A stretch of DNA of 57,985 nucleotides from Desulfobulbus propionicus (GTDB taxonomy: Bacteria > Desulfobacterota > Desulfobulbia > Desulfobulbales > Desulfobulbaceae): the NCBI GenBank assembly GCA_002748735.1, contig PDTC01000021.1:1-57985 (forward strand), given 5' to 3'. The notes beneath the pieces are model-generated. The model was not told the origin of the DNA. It ran no database searches and saw only the letters and a program-made list of their open reading frames with translations. The position numbers and the translations under genes were made by a program. Within the stretch, counting starts at the first letter, position 1. Each line of letters opens with the position of its first letter. Below, one piece after another: positions 26,405-36,585 of the stretch.

Positions 26405-26953
26405 ATGAGATACGCTATGGTCCATCGCCATTTCATACGCCAAAATTTTCTACTGGGCGCCATGACCTTTGTCCTGTCAATCGCCTTCGCCTGCATCAGT
26501 CCGTCCATGGCGGCTCCACAGGCTGAAGAAGCGGCAATGCCGATCATGATTAAGGACGAGTCATCGCAAAAGCCTCCGGGCGAATACGAATATGCCCTTG
26601 ACGATCGCCCCGATCCCTTTAAGCCGTTTATTGCCCCCCAAGAGACCTCCCAGCCCGATCCCAATGAGATCGTTGAAGAGGAGAAAGAATTACGGGGAAT
26701 GCAGTTATTTGAACCCGGTCAGCTCAGACTGGTGGCAACCGTACTCAGGGAAGAGGGCGATAACTTTGCCATGGCCGAAGATGTTACCGGCCGGGGTTAC
26801 CCTCTTGAAGAGGGTATGCTCATTGGTCGCCGGGGCCAGGTAACGTCGATTACTCCGCAAGAGGTACTGATAACTGAAACGGCCAAAACCAGGGCCGGTA
26901 AAGAACTGATAACAACCGTTGTCATGCGATTGAAAAACGAGGGAGACGAGTAG
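26405..26953 (+). CDS. pilP: type IV pilus assembly protein PilP
   Basis: PilP links the PilN/O platform to the secretin. The 182 residues begin with a signal-like N-terminus, then an acidic linker with YALDDRPDPFKPF, which resembles the PilQ/PilN contact segment. The C-terminal beta domain has LRLVATVL and GYPLEEGMLIGRRGQVTSI. The signal has a Cys within LSIAFACIS, but it is not a clean lipobox, so lipid attachment is uncertain. It ends just before the AMIN protein (2 bases). Confidence 0.92.
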   Translation: MRYAMVHRHFIRQNFLLGAMTFVLSIAFACISPSMAAPQAEEAAMPIMIKDESSQKPPGEYEYALDDRPDPFKPFIAPQETSQPDPNEIVEEEKELRGMQLFEPGQLRLVATVLREEGDNFAMAEDVTGRGYPLEEGMLIGRRGQVTSITPQEVLITETAKTRAGKELITTVVMRLKNEGDE

Positions 26954-26955
26954 AC

Positions 26956-28812
26956 ATGCTTCATTTTCCTTTCCCCCCCCTACGACACCTTGCACCAGCG
27001 CTGAAAAAGACCGTAGGCGTGCTAACTTTCCTGTTCGGGCTCACCATGCTCGTTCCTGGTAATCTGCTTGCCAGCAACGTCATCAGCGGCGTCACGACAA
27101 AGAACTCTGACGAGGGCCTTATCGTCCGCATTAGAGGCTCAGAGGAACCGGCCTTCACCGTCTACGAACTGTTCAATCCGGCGCGCATCGTTGTTGACCT
27201 TGCTGGGGCCGAACTGCAACCCGGGACAACCCTGGCGCTTCCGGCAAGCACCGGGGTGACACTTACCAACAAGCAGCTTGAGGATTCCCCGTCATCGGTT
27301 CTCCGTCTGGAATTTGCGCTGGCAGGCTCCAGACCCTTTAAGGCCAAAAAGGAGAACACCGATATCCTGCTGACCATCAGTGATACCGCGCCGACCAGTC
27401 CAGGAGCCGTTGCTCGAGAAGGCGTCGTCATTGAGACTATTGATGTCGAGCACAGCGGCAAGCAGACAACGGTACACATTGCCGCCAACGCAGCAATTAC
27501 CGACTACAGCTATGATGTTCTCGATAAAAAAGGGAGCTCTCCTCCCCGGATGTATATTGATATCAACAATGTCACCAGCGACGGCCTCATCAAGGAAAAG
27601 CTGGTCGGTACACTGCTGGACAAGATCCGAGTTGCCAAGCGAGGAACAGGTCTCCGTATCGTCATGGACAGCAGCAAGGACACTCTCTTCCCCTTCCAGA
27701 TTGCTCCGGTGAAAAACGGCCTGGACGTTGTCATCGACGAAAAGGGTTCCACTGACCAGATCGGTAGCCTGATTGAAAAGAAAGCCGGAATTGCAAGCCA
27801 GCTGCCCACCGTCAATCCCCTGGAGAAGAGACTTTCACCTCAGGCGACTGAGCAGTCCCTGCAGGATGCTTTCAGTTTCTCCGGTTACACCAAGGAACGT
27901 ATCAGTGTCGATTTTTACAAAATTGATCTCCACAATGTCTTTCGCCTAATTGGTAAGGTGAGTGGCATCAACATCATCGTTGATGAGGGGGTTGCCGGCA
28001 CGCTAACCCTCGCCCTTGACGATGTGCCGTGGGATTTCGCCCTTGATGTCATCCTCAACCTGAAAAACCTGCAAAAGGAAGAACGGTTCAACACCCTTGT
28101 TATTCTTCCCAAGGAAAAAGCCTTTGCCTGGTCCAACAAAGCCGACAACAACCTCAGTTTTGAGCCTGATATTGCCGTCACCGAGCAGGAGTCCCTGCTC
28201 ATTAAACAGCAGCAAAGCCTTTCTCCGGAAGTTTTTGCTGCCAAGGAAAAAATCGCTCAGGCACGGACCTTTGAAGAGCGCGAAGATTTCGAAACAGCGA
28301 TCCGCCTGTATGAACAGGCCCTTGAAGGCTGGACCGACAATGCCAAGCTGGCCAACCGCATTTCATCACTGTACCTGGTACAACTTCGCCAGAACGCCAA
28401 GGCTGTCTTTTACGCGAAAAAGGCCCTTGCCCTTGACAAGGACCTGAGTTCCGCAGCCCTGAACGCAGCTATTGGCTTGGCCAGCATGCAGGAGTACCAG
28501 GAAGCACAGCAGTATTTTGACCAGAGCATCAGTGGAGATAAACCCAGTAAAGAAGCACTGTTCAGCTATGCGGTGTTCAGTGAAGACCGCAAAGCCTACG
28601 ACAATGCCCTCAAGCTGCTCCAACAGCATGATGAACTGTATGGGGAAACCCTCAATTCCATGATCGCTGAAGCACGCCTCCTGGATAAAAAGGGCAGCAC
28701 AGACGCGGCCACAAAAAAATACAAGGCTATTCTGCTCTCAGGGCTCCGGGTTCCACCGGACCTTATGAAGTATATCAAGGGACGAATTGCCTTCGAAGAA
28801 AATATGAACTAA
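26956..28812 (+). CDS. AMIN-STN-TPR periplasmic protein, PilQ N-terminal module on a separate gene
   Basis: A signal peptide is followed by two AMIN-like domains (about 42-145 and 155-260), a secretin-type N domain (about 315-390, with FYKIDLHNVFRLIGKVSGIN and DDVPWDFALDVIL), and a TPR region (about 435-590). The first three are exactly what precede the pore domain in ordinary PilQ. Here the protein ends (618 aa) without any secretin core, and the pore is the next gene. The gene begins 2 bases after pilP and ends 31 bases before the secretin. The AMIN domains likely bind peptidoglycan; the TPR part may organise the complex, as pilotin/TPR proteins do elsewhere. The codons 6-8 include an 8-C run. 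The role is inferred, the domain order is read from the sequence. Confidence 0.85.
   Translation: MLHFPFPPLRHLAPALKKTVGVLTFLFGLTMLVPGNLLASNVISGVTTKNSDEGLIVRIRGSEEPAFTVYELFNPARIVVDLAGAELQPGTTLALPASTGVTLTNKQLEDSPSSVLRLEFALAGSRPFKAKKENTDILLTISDTAPTSPGAVAREGVVIETIDVEHSGKQTTVHIAANAAITDYSYDVLDKKGSSPPRMYIDINNVTSDGLIKEKLVGTLLDKIRVAKRGTGLRIVMDSSKDTLFPFQIAPVKNGLDVVIDEKGSTDQIGSLIEKKAGIASQLPTVNPLEKRLSPQATEQSLQDAFSFSGYTKERISVDFYKIDLHNVFRLIGKVSGINIIVDEGVAGTLTLALDDVPWDFALDVILNLKNLQKEERFNTLVILPKEKAFAWSNKADNNLSFEPDIAVTEQESLLIKQQQSLSPEVFAAKEKIAQARTFEEREDFETAIRLYEQALEGWTDNAKLANRISSLYLVQLRQNAKAVFYAKKALALDKDLSSAALNAAIGLASMQEYQEAQQYFDQSISGDKPSKEALFSYAVFSEDRKAYDNALKLLQQHDELYGETLNSMIAEARLLDKKGSTDAATKKYKAILLSGLRVPPDLMKYIKGRIAFEENMN
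26973..26980 (+). repeat. poly-C run of 8 in the start of the AMIN gene
   Basis: Eight C residues lie at codons 6-9 of the AMIN-STN-TPR gene, before the signal-peptide core. A change in length would shift the frame of the pilus protein. It is shorter than classical phase-variable tracts, so it may have no role. Confidence 0.5.
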
Positions 28813-28843
28813 CCAGCTTATGAGACAACAGAGGAACTTTACC

Positions 28844-30547
28844 ATGTATTGCTCAAAAAGATATCTCGCACTCTGCCTTTGTTTTCTCCTGGCTTCCTGC
28901 GTAAACTCTACTCAGCAAGCAGAAGATCCCGCTCAGGAGACGCCTCAGGAAGTCAACATGCCTGCAAAGGCGCCTGAAGCGGAACAACAACTTCCGGCAC
29001 GATTTCAGCATCCGGTCTTCATGACGGACAGCGAGGTAGCCGATGAAACGATCGACACAACAGATGAGTTCGAGCTCAAGGTAGGCGCAACAATCCGCTC
29101 TACCGGTGGCCCGCAACCCCTGTGGGACATCATGAAGCGGCTGGCCAACTTGAAAAACATGACGGTTTCCTGGTCCAGTGATGTCGATATCAATGCCCTC
29201 GTTGACGTTGATATCAATGCCGAAGATAACTTCTTTGACGCCATTGACAACCTGTTGCGCCAGGTCGACTACTTTCACGAGGTAGAAGACAAGACCATTG
29301 TTGTTCGATACAAGGACACAAAAACATACCAGATCGCCATTCCCCAGATGGCTGGCAATTATGCGACAACCGTTGGCGGTAATTTCCTCACGGACAGTGA
29401 GGCGAACAACGGTACCGAAGGTACGGTCAAAATCACCAGCAATGAAAATAAATTCGACATCTGGGAAAACATCAAACGCAACATGGACACCATTATTGAG
29501 GTATGGAGTGTCCGTCGTGAAGTTAAAACCGTCAAAAATGACGAGGCAGAGGAGAGCTCGGACGAAGCCCAAGCAGATGGCGGAGAAGGAGCAACTGAAG
29601 CTGCCCCTTCAAGTGTAGGGGTAGACCTGAAGGCAACCGCCTATTACACCATTGACGAGAGCGTCGGCCTGCTGTCAGTCACCGCCCCGCGCCCCGTCCT
29701 CGACAAGGTAGATCTGTACATTAACAACCTCAAGAAAGAACTGTACCGACAAGTCTCCATTGAGGCAAAAATTATTGAAGTCTATCTCCAGGATAACTCC
29801 AAAATTGGCTTGGACTGGTCAGCGATCCTCAAAGACTTCAGTATTTCCGGCACCACGTTTTTTGGCACAGCAGGTGCGGGTGATAACGAACAGTTTAGGG
29901 GGCAGGTCTATCCCTGGATACCGCCAGCAGGTGATGAAGACTCTATTACAACCTTTGTCAGCAAGATTACCCTTAACTCGGTCAATTTCAACGTCCTGCT
30001 AAACGCCCTGAATGAGCAGGGTGACGCCAATGTCCTCTCCAACCCCAAGCTGACAGTGCTCAACGGTCAGCCGGCGCTTATCAGTGTTGGCAGGGATATC
30101 GCCTACATCAAAACAGTCTCTAGAAACATCGACAATGCTGGCAGCCAAAACGAAACTATCACGTACACTGCAGAAGTGGACAACGTCGTCGAGGGTGTTG
30201 CCCTTGGAGTTATGCCTTCTATCGTCAATGACAGCAAAGTTGTCCTCCACCTGACCCCCATCACCACCGACTTACTTGACGATCCCATTGAATACCGCTC
30301 GTTCGGCGATCAGGGACTCGAAGTTGGCCTGCCCAGAATTGGTGTCAGAGAGATGTCGACCATGGTGGAAGTCGAAAATGGTGAGATGCTCGTCATTGGT
30401 GGCCTCATTGACAAGACCGAATCAACAAATGGCGCCTTCGCACCAGTTGTTGGCGATATCCCCATTATCAAATATCTGTTTGGTTACGAAGAAAAAATCA
30501 TGCAAAAAAGGGAACTCGTCATTCTGCTTACCCCGACGATACTCTAG
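28844..30547 (+). CDS. lipoprotein secretin of MshL/BfpB type (PilQ analogue)
   Basis: The ATG at 28844 with GAGGAAC before it opens a lipoprotein signal (CFLLASC, lipobox near residue 19), giving 567 residues; an ATG at 28820 has no ribosome-binding site. N-terminal secretin domains occupy about 75-160 (RSTGGPQPLWDIMKRLANLK, VDVDINAEDNF). The secretin core spans about 300-567, with YRQVSIEAKIIEVYLQDNS, VLSNPKLTVLNGQPALISVG, MLVIGGLIDK, and the C-terminal VPIIKYLFGYEE-like ELVILLTPTIL. Being a lipoprotein and lacking AMIN domains, it resembles MshL and BfpB rather than classical PilQ. It should form the outer-membrane pore for the pilus. Confidence 0.88.
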   Translation: MYCSKRYLALCLCFLLASCVNSTQQAEDPAQETPQEVNMPAKAPEAEQQLPARFQHPVFMTDSEVADETIDTTDEFELKVGATIRSTGGPQPLWDIMKRLANLKNMTVSWSSDVDINALVDVDINAEDNFFDAIDNLLRQVDYFHEVEDKTIVVRYKDTKTYQIAIPQMAGNYATTVGGNFLTDSEANNGTEGTVKITSNENKFDIWENIKRNMDTIIEVWSVRREVKTVKNDEAEESSDEAQADGGEGATEAAPSSVGVDLKATAYYTIDESVGLLSVTAPRPVLDKVDLYINNLKKELYRQVSIEAKIIEVYLQDNSKIGLDWSAILKDFSISGTTFFGTAGAGDNEQFRGQVYPWIPPAGDEDSITTFVSKITLNSVNFNVLLNALNEQGDANVLSNPKLTVLNGQPALISVGRDIAYIKTVSRNIDNAGSQNETITYTAEVDNVVEGVALGVMPSIVNDSKVVLHLTPITTDLLDDPIEYRSFGDQGLEVGLPRIGVREMSTMVEVENGEMLVIGGLIDKTESTNGAFAPVVGDIPIIKYLFGYEEKIMQKRELVILLTPTIL

Positions 30548-30583
30548 GAGAACTCAACCGTTATGTGGAACAGGAGAAATAAC

Positions 30584-31609
30584 ATGAAGATCGGCCGCTA
30601 TCTGCTTATCGGGTTTATGGCACTGCTTCTTGGCGGTTGTGGGACCACGATACAACAGTCGTTGAAAGTGTCACCAGCCGCTAAATCGAATGTTGGTGCT
30701 GAACGCAGAGTCGTTATTCTGCCCTTTGCTGACTACTCGTATGGCGATGATCTTGAAAGCGCATATCGCCGCAATCTTTTCGTCAACGAGAATCTCACAG
30801 ACCAACTCGTTTCGCACAGCTTCAACCTGCCGGTACAGGAGGATGTCTTCCTCTACCTAGTTGATCAGAATATTATCAACGTCGTCGCCTACGAAGAAAG
30901 CAAAACCAGCAGCCTCGAAAACGAGCTGAAAGGGGGCGAGTGGGGGCCACAGATGCAACGTCATCTGCAAAAATATATCGAGATGACCAATCAACGTGGC
31001 GTCAGTAATATGCCTGTGCTGGAAAGCCCTGGTACCCATGGCCTAACCTCCCAGGAAGTGGTCAAACTTGGGCGGCACTTCTCTGCGGACTACATCCTCA
31101 GGGGACGAATCATCCAGTACAAGGATCGTCAGGATCCTTCATGGGCACCCTGGAAACGCGGGGTCCTCGGCTTCATGACCGGGGTAACCAACAAGATTGC
31201 CTTTGGCCAGGCGGCCGCAGACAAATATGACAATCTCGGTTATCTTGTTGCAGGCGGAACCTACGGCGGACTCATAGGCGACGGGGCAAACTGGCCTTAC
31301 ACCCATGAGGCCGATCAGACTATCTTTGGTGTCTCAGGAGGAACCATTGGTAATCAGGTGGTCTGGGGCGCCATTGGCGCTGGCCTTGGCCATATGTCCA
31401 GTCAGTCAGGAAGAATTCCCCAGGCAGTGGTTCAACTGAGGGTCTGGATGCAGGATGCCTATAACGGCGATGTGGTCTGGACCAACCGAGTTGACGTAAA
31501 GGTTTCACCTGAATCGGTGCTCGCTGATTACCAGTACGATGCCCTCTTCGAGACAGCTACCGAGAAAGCCATTGCTACCCTGATCGAAAATTTCGTAACA
31601 ACCCTGTAA
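30584..31609 (+). CDS. CsgG/curli-export-like glycine-rich lipoprotein at the end of the pil operon
   Basis: The ATG at 30584 with AGGAG before it opens a lipoprotein signal (LLLGGCG), giving 341 residues. RRVVILPFADYSYG resembles the N-terminal strand of CsgG-like and LPP20/TolB-like outer-membrane factors. The ILRGRIIQYKDR and VQLRVWMQDAYNGDVVWTNR segments fit the same fold, and the C-terminus ATEKAIATLIENFV is typical. A Gly-rich central part (about 215-275, with GYLVAGGTYGGLIGDG) could be a membrane-inserting loop. It lies 36 bases after the secretin and before the terminator, so it is in the pil operon. The CsgG relation is inferred from pattern and is less sure than the lipoprotein call. 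Confidence 0.65.
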   Translation: MKIGRYLLIGFMALLLGGCGTTIQQSLKVSPAAKSNVGAERRVVILPFADYSYGDDLESAYRRNLFVNENLTDQLVSHSFNLPVQEDVFLYLVDQNIINVVAYEESKTSSLENELKGGEWGPQMQRHLQKYIEMTNQRGVSNMPVLESPGTHGLTSQEVVKLGRHFSADYILRGRIIQYKDRQDPSWAPWKRGVLGFMTGVTNKIAFGQAAADKYDNLGYLVAGGTYGGLIGDGANWPYTHEADQTIFGVSGGTIGNQVVWGAIGAGLGHMSSQSGRIPQAVVQLRVWMQDAYNGDVVWTNRVDVKVSPESVLADYQYDALFETATEKAIATLIENFVTTL

Positions 31610-31625
31610 CCTCTCTCTTTCATCA

Positions 31626-31673
31626 CCCATAAAAAAAGGAGCAGCCCGCACAGGCTTGCTCCTTTTTTTATGG
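31626..31673. terminator. bidirectional terminator between the pil operon and secB
   Basis: A stem of CCCATAAAAAAAGGAGCA with the matching TGCTCCTTTTTTTATGGG, inner GCC/GGC pair and a short loop ends plus-strand transcription of the pil cluster 16 bases after its stop. The A run on the other side gives a T run on the minus strand, so it also serves the converging secB transcript. Confidence 0.9.
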
Positions 31674-31692
31674 GTTTTCTCGTAAAAAACTC

Positions 31693-32160
31693 TCAGGCGT
31701 CAGCTTTCTCTTTTTTGGCATTCTCGTACAGGGCGACAAAGTTTATCGGCTCCATGAGAAAGGGCATAAATCCGCCATCCACGGAAACCTGACTGACAAT
31801 CTGCCGGGTAAAGGGAAACAGCATGAGGGGGCAGTCGACAGCCATGACCCGGCCCAGATGCTCCTCAGGGATGTTCTTGAGATAGAAAACCCCGGCGTGT
31901 TCTATCTCAAGTATGAACAACACATTATCTTCGGCCTTTTTATCAACCACCTTGGCGGTGATAGAGATGGCGACCTCGTAATTGTCGTTCTCTATGGCCT
32001 TATTTTTGAGCTGCAGATTAAAATCGACCTTGGGCTCAGTATTGCGGGCAACAAAAACCCCGGGGGTGTTTGGACTCTCAAAGCTGAGATCCTTAACATA
32101 CATCTTCTGCAGGCGAAAGACAGGCGCCTCGTTACTGGTTTTCTCGTTCTGTTCTGCCAT
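31693..32160 (-). CDS. secB: preprotein chaperone SecB
   Basis: SecB keeps exported preproteins unfolded and hands them to SecA. I start at the ATG at 32160 (155 aa) after AGGAAGA; the frame extends 20 codons further without similarity. FRLQKMYVKDLSFESPN and LEIEHAGVFYLKNIPEEHLG, then CPLMLFPFTRQIVSQVSVDGGF, are the SecB signatures. It is the last gene of a unit with uvrA and the CoA-binding protein, with an 87-base gap from uvrA. Confidence 0.97.
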   Translation of the reverse strand: MAEQNEKTSNEAPVFRLQKMYVKDLSFESPNTPGVFVARNTEPKVDFNLQLKNKAIENDNYEVAISITAKVVDKKAEDNVLFILEIEHAGVFYLKNIPEEHLGRVMAVDCPLMLFPFTRQIVSQVSVDGGFMPFLMEPINFVALYENAKKEKADA

Positions 32161-32247
32161 GATTCTTCCTGGGTAAGGGTTAACTCTCTCGGCAGGCACT
32201 CTGCTGCCGCTCTTCATCACGCTACTAAAAAAAACTGCATCGGTATA

Positions 32248-35085
32248 TCAGCCGGTATTGCCGTTTAAGATCTGTTGCAAAAATTTTCCAGTATAGGACC
32301 CGGAGATTTTACAGAGCTCCTCAGGAGAACCACAGCCGACCAGCCTACCGCCGCCATCACCTCCTTCCGGCCCAATGTCAATGATATAATCAGCGGTTTT
32401 GATCACATCAAGATTATGTTCAATGACGACTACAGTATTACCGGTACTGACCAGCCGGTCAAGCACATCCAGCAAATGCCTGATATCGGCCGGATGCAGT
32501 CCGGTCGTCGGTTCATCAAGGATGTACAGGGTCTTGCCCGTGGATCTTCGGCTCAGCTCCTTGGCAAGCTTCACCCGCTGGGCCTCACCACCGGAGAGGG
32601 TTACCGAGGACTGTCCTAAGGTGATATACCCGAGCCCCACGTCAAAGACCGTCTGCAGGCGATTCTTGATGGGAGGGATATTTTCAAAAAATCCCAGTGC
32701 CTCCTCTACGGTCATGGCGAGAATATCCGCAATGGTTTTACCGCGATACCGGATATCGAGGGTTTCCCGGTTATATCGTTTCCCCTGGCAGCTTTCACAG
32801 GTCACGTAGATATCGGGGAGAAAGTGCATGGCAATACGGAGCACGCCATCACCTTCACAGGTTTCACACCGTCCTCCCTTGATATTAAAGCTGAACCGTC
32901 CGGGCTTATAGCCCCTGGCCCGTGATTCTGGCAATCGAGCCAGCAGTTCCCGGACCGGCGTCAGGACACCGGTATAGGTTGCAGGATTGGAACGAGGTGT
33001 TCTACCGATGGGACTCTGGTCGATATCAATAACCTTGTCAATCTGCTCCATTCCCCGCAGTACTCCAGCCGTCTGTACCTGACCACGCTCACGGAAATAC
33101 TGCTGGGCGCCCTTTAGCAGCGTTTCAATGACCAGCGAACTCTTGCCGGAACCGGAAACGCCGGTGACACAGGTCATGACCCCCAGGGGAATGTCCACGT
33201 CAAGATGTTGAAGATTGTTGACGCAGGCACCCTTCACCACGATCTTGCGGCCGCCTTTTCCAGGGACTTTTCTCCGTTTTTTCGGTACCGGAATCTCCAT
33301 GCGCCCGGAAAGATACCCGCCGGTCAATGACGCCTCGCAGTCAAGCAGACCCGCCACAGGCCCGGCGTACACAATATCGCCGCCATGGACACCTGCTCCC
33401 GGGCCAATATCAAGAACAAAGTCTGCAGTGGCGATGGTGTCAGTATCATGCTCGACAACGATAACCGTATTGCCCAGATCACGCAATTCGGCAAGCGTCT
33501 TAATAAGTTTATTGTTATCACGCTGATGCAGACCAATACTTGGCTCATCAAGGATATAGAGGACCCCAGCTAACCGGGAACCAATCTGGGAGGCAAGACG
33601 AATTCGCTGTGCCTCACCCCCAGAAAGGGTTCCAGCCTTTCGCTCAAGAGACAGATACCCCAGCCCAACCCCCTGAAGAAAACTGAGCCTTCCTTTAATC
33701 TCCTTGAGGAGAGGCCCGGCAATCATGGCCCGCCTGGTGTCAAACTCAAGGGTCTCCAGTACACACAGGAGCTGCTCGATGGAGTATCCTGTCATATCCC
33801 GAATGCTAAGATCACCCACCAGGACCGCCAACGCCTCTGGTTTAAGCCGTGCACCCTTGCAGTCGGAACAGGGCTGTTCCGTAATAAAGCGGGAGATCTC
33901 TTCCCGTACCCGTCCTGAGGAGGTCTCGCGAAACAGGCGATTCAGGCGCGGGATAATCCCTTCAAAGGGGATAGTTGCAATCATGTTTCGCCGACCACGG
34001 TGGGTAAAGGCTACCTTTTCCCGACCTGAACCGTACAACAACACCTCTTTTGCCCGTTTGGGCAGTGAACGAAAAGGTGCATCCAGGCTAAAGTTGTAAT
34101 GGCTGGCCAGCGCCTCCATCCACTGTGCTGCATAAGTGGAAAGCTTACGTTGCCGCCACGGCCTGATTGCCCCCTCGTTGAGGCTCAACCCCTCATCGGG
34201 AATGATCAGTGCCTCGTCAATGACCTGGTCGGTGCCGAGGCCCCCGCATTTCGGGCAGGCGCCCTGGGGGTTATTGAAAGAAAACAACTGGGTGGAAAGC
34301 TCAGGTATGGATCTGCTGCACTGATGGCAGGCGGCAGATTCACTGAACAACACCTCCTCAGCGGTTTCCGGAAAAACAGCAATCATCAGGCCCTCACTCA
34401 AGGTGATTGCCGTACTCACCGACTCGTCAAGCCGACGGCGGATTGACGCTTTAAGCACAAGCCGGTCAATCACCGCCTCAATGGTATGATGTCGATTTTT
34501 GTCCAGGTCCACCGGATCTGCCAGCTGCAGAATCTTGCCGTCAATGCGAACCCGGACAAAGCCCTCCCGCCGTAATCGCTGCAGCACCTGTTCATGACGA
34601 CCCTTTTTCCTGGTAACCAGCGGGGCCAGCAGTATCACCTTCTCTCCCTCGGGTCGCGCCAACAGCTGGTTGACCATATCTTCTATGGACTGCGCAGCAA
34701 TGACCTGGCCACATTCTGGACAGTGAGGCTGACCGGTACGGGCAAACAACAGGCGAAGGTGATCGTAGACTTCAGTGACCGTTCCCACAGTGGAACGAGG
34801 GTTCTTGCTCGTGGTCTTCTGCTCTATGGAAACCGCAGGTGACAGGCCATCAAGCAGATCGACATCGGGTTTGTCCATCTGCCCGAGAAACTGGCGGGCA
34901 TAGGTACTTAACGACTCAACATAGCGGCGCTGTCCTTCAGCATACAGGGTGTCAAAAGCCAGCGTTGATTTTCCCGACCCTGAAAGACCGGTAAACACCA
35001 CCAGCTTGTTGCGGGGGAGATCCACCGAAATATTTTTAAGATTATGCATCCGCGCCCCGCGAATGCAGAGATACTGTGGCTCCAT
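32248..35085 (-). CDS. uvrA: excinuclease ABC subunit A
   Basis: UvrA is the damage-recognition ATPase of nucleotide excision repair. The 945 residues fit the family. Walker A loops are [16 protein letters not shown] and [13 protein letters not shown] signatures are [18 protein letters not shown] and [13 protein letters not shown]. The zinc modules show CPECG, CHQC with CPKCGGLG, and CETCEGDG with CESCQGKRY. It starts 5 bases after the CoA-binding gene ends, so they are co-transcribed. Confidence 0.98.
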   Translation of the reverse strand: MEPQYLCIRGARMHNLKNISVDLPRNKLVVFTGLSGSGKSTLAFDTLYAEGQRRYVESLSTYARQFLGQMDKPDVDLLDGLSPAVSIEQKTTSKNPRSTVGTVTEVYDHLRLLFARTGQPHCPECGQVIAAQSIEDMVNQLLARPEGEKVILLAPLVTRKKGRHEQVLQRLRREGFVRVRIDGKILQLADPVDLDKNRHHTIEAVIDRLVLKASIRRRLDESVSTAITLSEGLMIAVFPETAEEVLFSESAACHQCSRSIPELSTQLFSFNNPQGACPKCGGLGTDQVIDEALIIPDEGLSLNEGAIRPWRQRKLSTYAAQWMEALASHYNFSLDAPFRSLPKRAKEVLLYGSGREKVAFTHRGRRNMIATIPFEGIIPRLNRLFRETSSGRVREEISRFITEQPCSDCKGARLKPEALAVLVGDLSIRDMTGYSIEQLLCVLETLEFDTRRAMIAGPLLKEIKGRLSFLQGVGLGYLSLERKAGTLSGGEAQRIRLASQIGSRLAGVLYILDEPSIGLHQRDNNKLIKTLAELRDLGNTVIVVEHDTDTIATADFVLDIGPGAGVHGGDIVYAGPVAGLLDCEASLTGGYLSGRMEIPVPKKRRKVPGKGGRKIVVKGACVNNLQHLDVDIPLGVMTCVTGVSGSGKSSLVIETLLKGAQQYFRERGQVQTAGVLRGMEQIDKVIDIDQSPIGRTPRSNPATYTGVLTPVRELLARLPESRARGYKPGRFSFNIKGGRCETCEGDGVLRIAMHFLPDIYVTCESCQGKRYNRETLDIRYRGKTIADILAMTVEEALGFFENIPPIKNRLQTVFDVGLGYITLGQSSVTLSGGEAQRVKLAKELSRRSTGKTLYILDEPTTGLHPADIRHLLDVLDRLVSTGNTVVVIEHNLDVIKTADYIIDIGPEGGDGGGRLVGCGSPEELCKISGSYTGKFLQQILNGNTG

Positions 35086-35090
35086 AAATA

Positions 35091-35513
35091 TTATTTAGCG
35101 GGGTTAAGGTAGTTTTGATGCTCGATTTTCAGGCATCGGTCCATAATCACCTGCAGACCAGCACCTTCTGCCAACTGTGCAGCCACTTCGTCGACAATCC
35201 CCAGCTGCATCCACACGGCCTTGGCCTTGATGGCCACAGCCGCCTTCACCACCGGACCGATACGCTCCGGTCGCAGGAAAATATTGACGATATCGACAGC
35301 AACGGGAATGGCATACAGGTCAGGGTAGCATGGCCTGCCCAGGATCGTCTCGTGACCAGGGTTAACCGGTATGACCGTATACCCTTGCTCCAGAAGATAA
35401 ACGGCGACCTGGTTACTCGGTCGCTCCGGCTTAGGTGATAAACCTACCACGGCAATTGTCGTTGTCGTCGTCAGCAGGTCGGCAACGTGGTGGGTGAAGC
35501 GTCTTGATGGCAT
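35091..35513 (-). CDS. CoA-binding domain protein (YccU family)
   Basis: This small Rossmann protein belongs to the CoA-binding (YccU/YneT) family. I start at the ATG at 35513 (140 aa), the family length, although the frame is open to 35627. The N-terminus shows [18 protein letters not shown] and the second part [17 protein letters not shown], with [11 protein letters not shown] further on. The biochemical role of these proteins is not established beyond CoA binding. It is divergent from glyQ with a 119-base gap and leads the uvrA-secB unit. Confidence 0.9.
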   Translation of the reverse strand: MPSRRFTHHVADLLTTTTTIAVVGLSPKPERPSNQVAVYLLEQGYTVIPVNPGHETILGRPCYPDLYAIPVAVDIVNIFLRPERIGPVVKAAVAIKAKAVWMQLGIVDEVAAQLAEGAGLQVIMDRCLKIEHQNYLNPAK

Positions 35514-35632
35514 AAGGCTTTTCTCGTTACAGCGTTCAGGACAAACCTGTTTACCTCCCAGCGGGAGCATGGTAGATTGTATGTTTACTGTATCCATCTC
35601 TTCACGGCAATCAATACTGACGCTCATCTGCC

Positions 35633-36502
35633 ATGTACTTTCAAGATATCATTGCCACCCTCAACAGTTACTGGGCTTCTGCCGGATGTGTGGTTCTGCA
35701 GCCCTACGACATGGAGGTCGGCGCCGGTACCTTTCACCCGGCAACCCTTTTGCGCTCACTGGGCCCTGAACCCTGGAAAGCTGCCTATGTGCAACCGTCC
35801 CGTCGTCCCACTGACGGACGCTATGGCGAAAACCCCAACCGCCTCCAGCACTACTATCAGTATCAGGTGGTGATCAAACCCTCACCTCCGAATATCCAGG
35901 AGATGTATCTGGAAAGCTTACGCCGTTTTGGCCTGAACCTGCTTGAGCATGATATTCGCTTTGTTGAAGATGACTGGGAATCTCCGACCCTGGGTGCCTG
36001 GGGTCTCGGCTGGGAGGTCTGGCTTGATGGCATGGAAATCACCCAGTTTACCTATTTCCAGCAGGCCGGCTCCATTGACCTCAGCCCCATCACCGTGGAG
36101 ATTACCTATGGCCTGGAGCGTATCGCCATGTACCTGCAAAAAGTGGACTCGGTATATGAGATTGCCTGGAACAGGCAAATTCGCTACGGTCAAATTTTCC
36201 ATCAGGCAGAAAAGGAGTTTTCTGCGTTCAACTTCGAAGAGGCAAATGTCGCCGATCTTGTCGAATTTTTTGACAAATATGAGCGTGAAGCACACAAGCT
36301 CCTGGAAAAAGAGCTCATTCTGCCGGCCTATGACTACTGCCTCAAATGCTCCCACACCTTCAACCTGCTGGACGCCCGCAAGGCTATCAGTATCGCCGAG
36401 CGTACCCGCTATATCGGCCGCATCCGTGCGATTGCCCGCAATGTCGCCCAGCATTACGTCCAGCAACGCCAGGCCATGGATCACCCTCTACTCGGAGAGT
36501 AA
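35633..36502 (+). CDS. glyQ: glycyl-tRNA synthetase alpha chain
   Basis: GlyQ is the catalytic alpha subunit of the tetrameric bacterial (alpha2beta2) enzyme. The 289 residues have [47 protein letters not shown] and [19 protein letters not shown], all typical of the class II fold. The usual neighbour glyS (beta subunit, about 690 residues) is not next to it: a terminator and an unrelated oxidase follow. The start has only a weak ribosome-binding site. Confidence 0.97.
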   Translation: MYFQDIIATLNSYWASAGCVVLQPYDMEVGAGTFHPATLLRSLGPEPWKAAYVQPSRRPTDGRYGENPNRLQHYYQYQVVIKPSPPNIQEMYLESLRRFGLNLLEHDIRFVEDDWESPTLGAWGLGWEVWLDGMEITQFTYFQQAGSIDLSPITVEITYGLERIAMYLQKVDSVYEIAWNRQIRYGQIFHQAEKEFSAFNFEEANVADLVEFFDKYEREAHKLLEKELILPAYDYCLKCSHTFNLLDARKAISIAERTRYIGRIRAIARNVAQHYVQQRQAMDHPLLGE

Positions 36503-36585
36503 CCCCTATCAGCGCCACCTAGTAGCAGCCGACATTCTCGCCTCCCGGGCACCCTGCCGGGCTCAAGGCCCTTCCTGACGCTCCC

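Noticed and set aside
24102-31609. Type II secretion (GspD) rather than pilus
   Set aside because: The first four genes are clear pilMNOP; no gsp genes are present.
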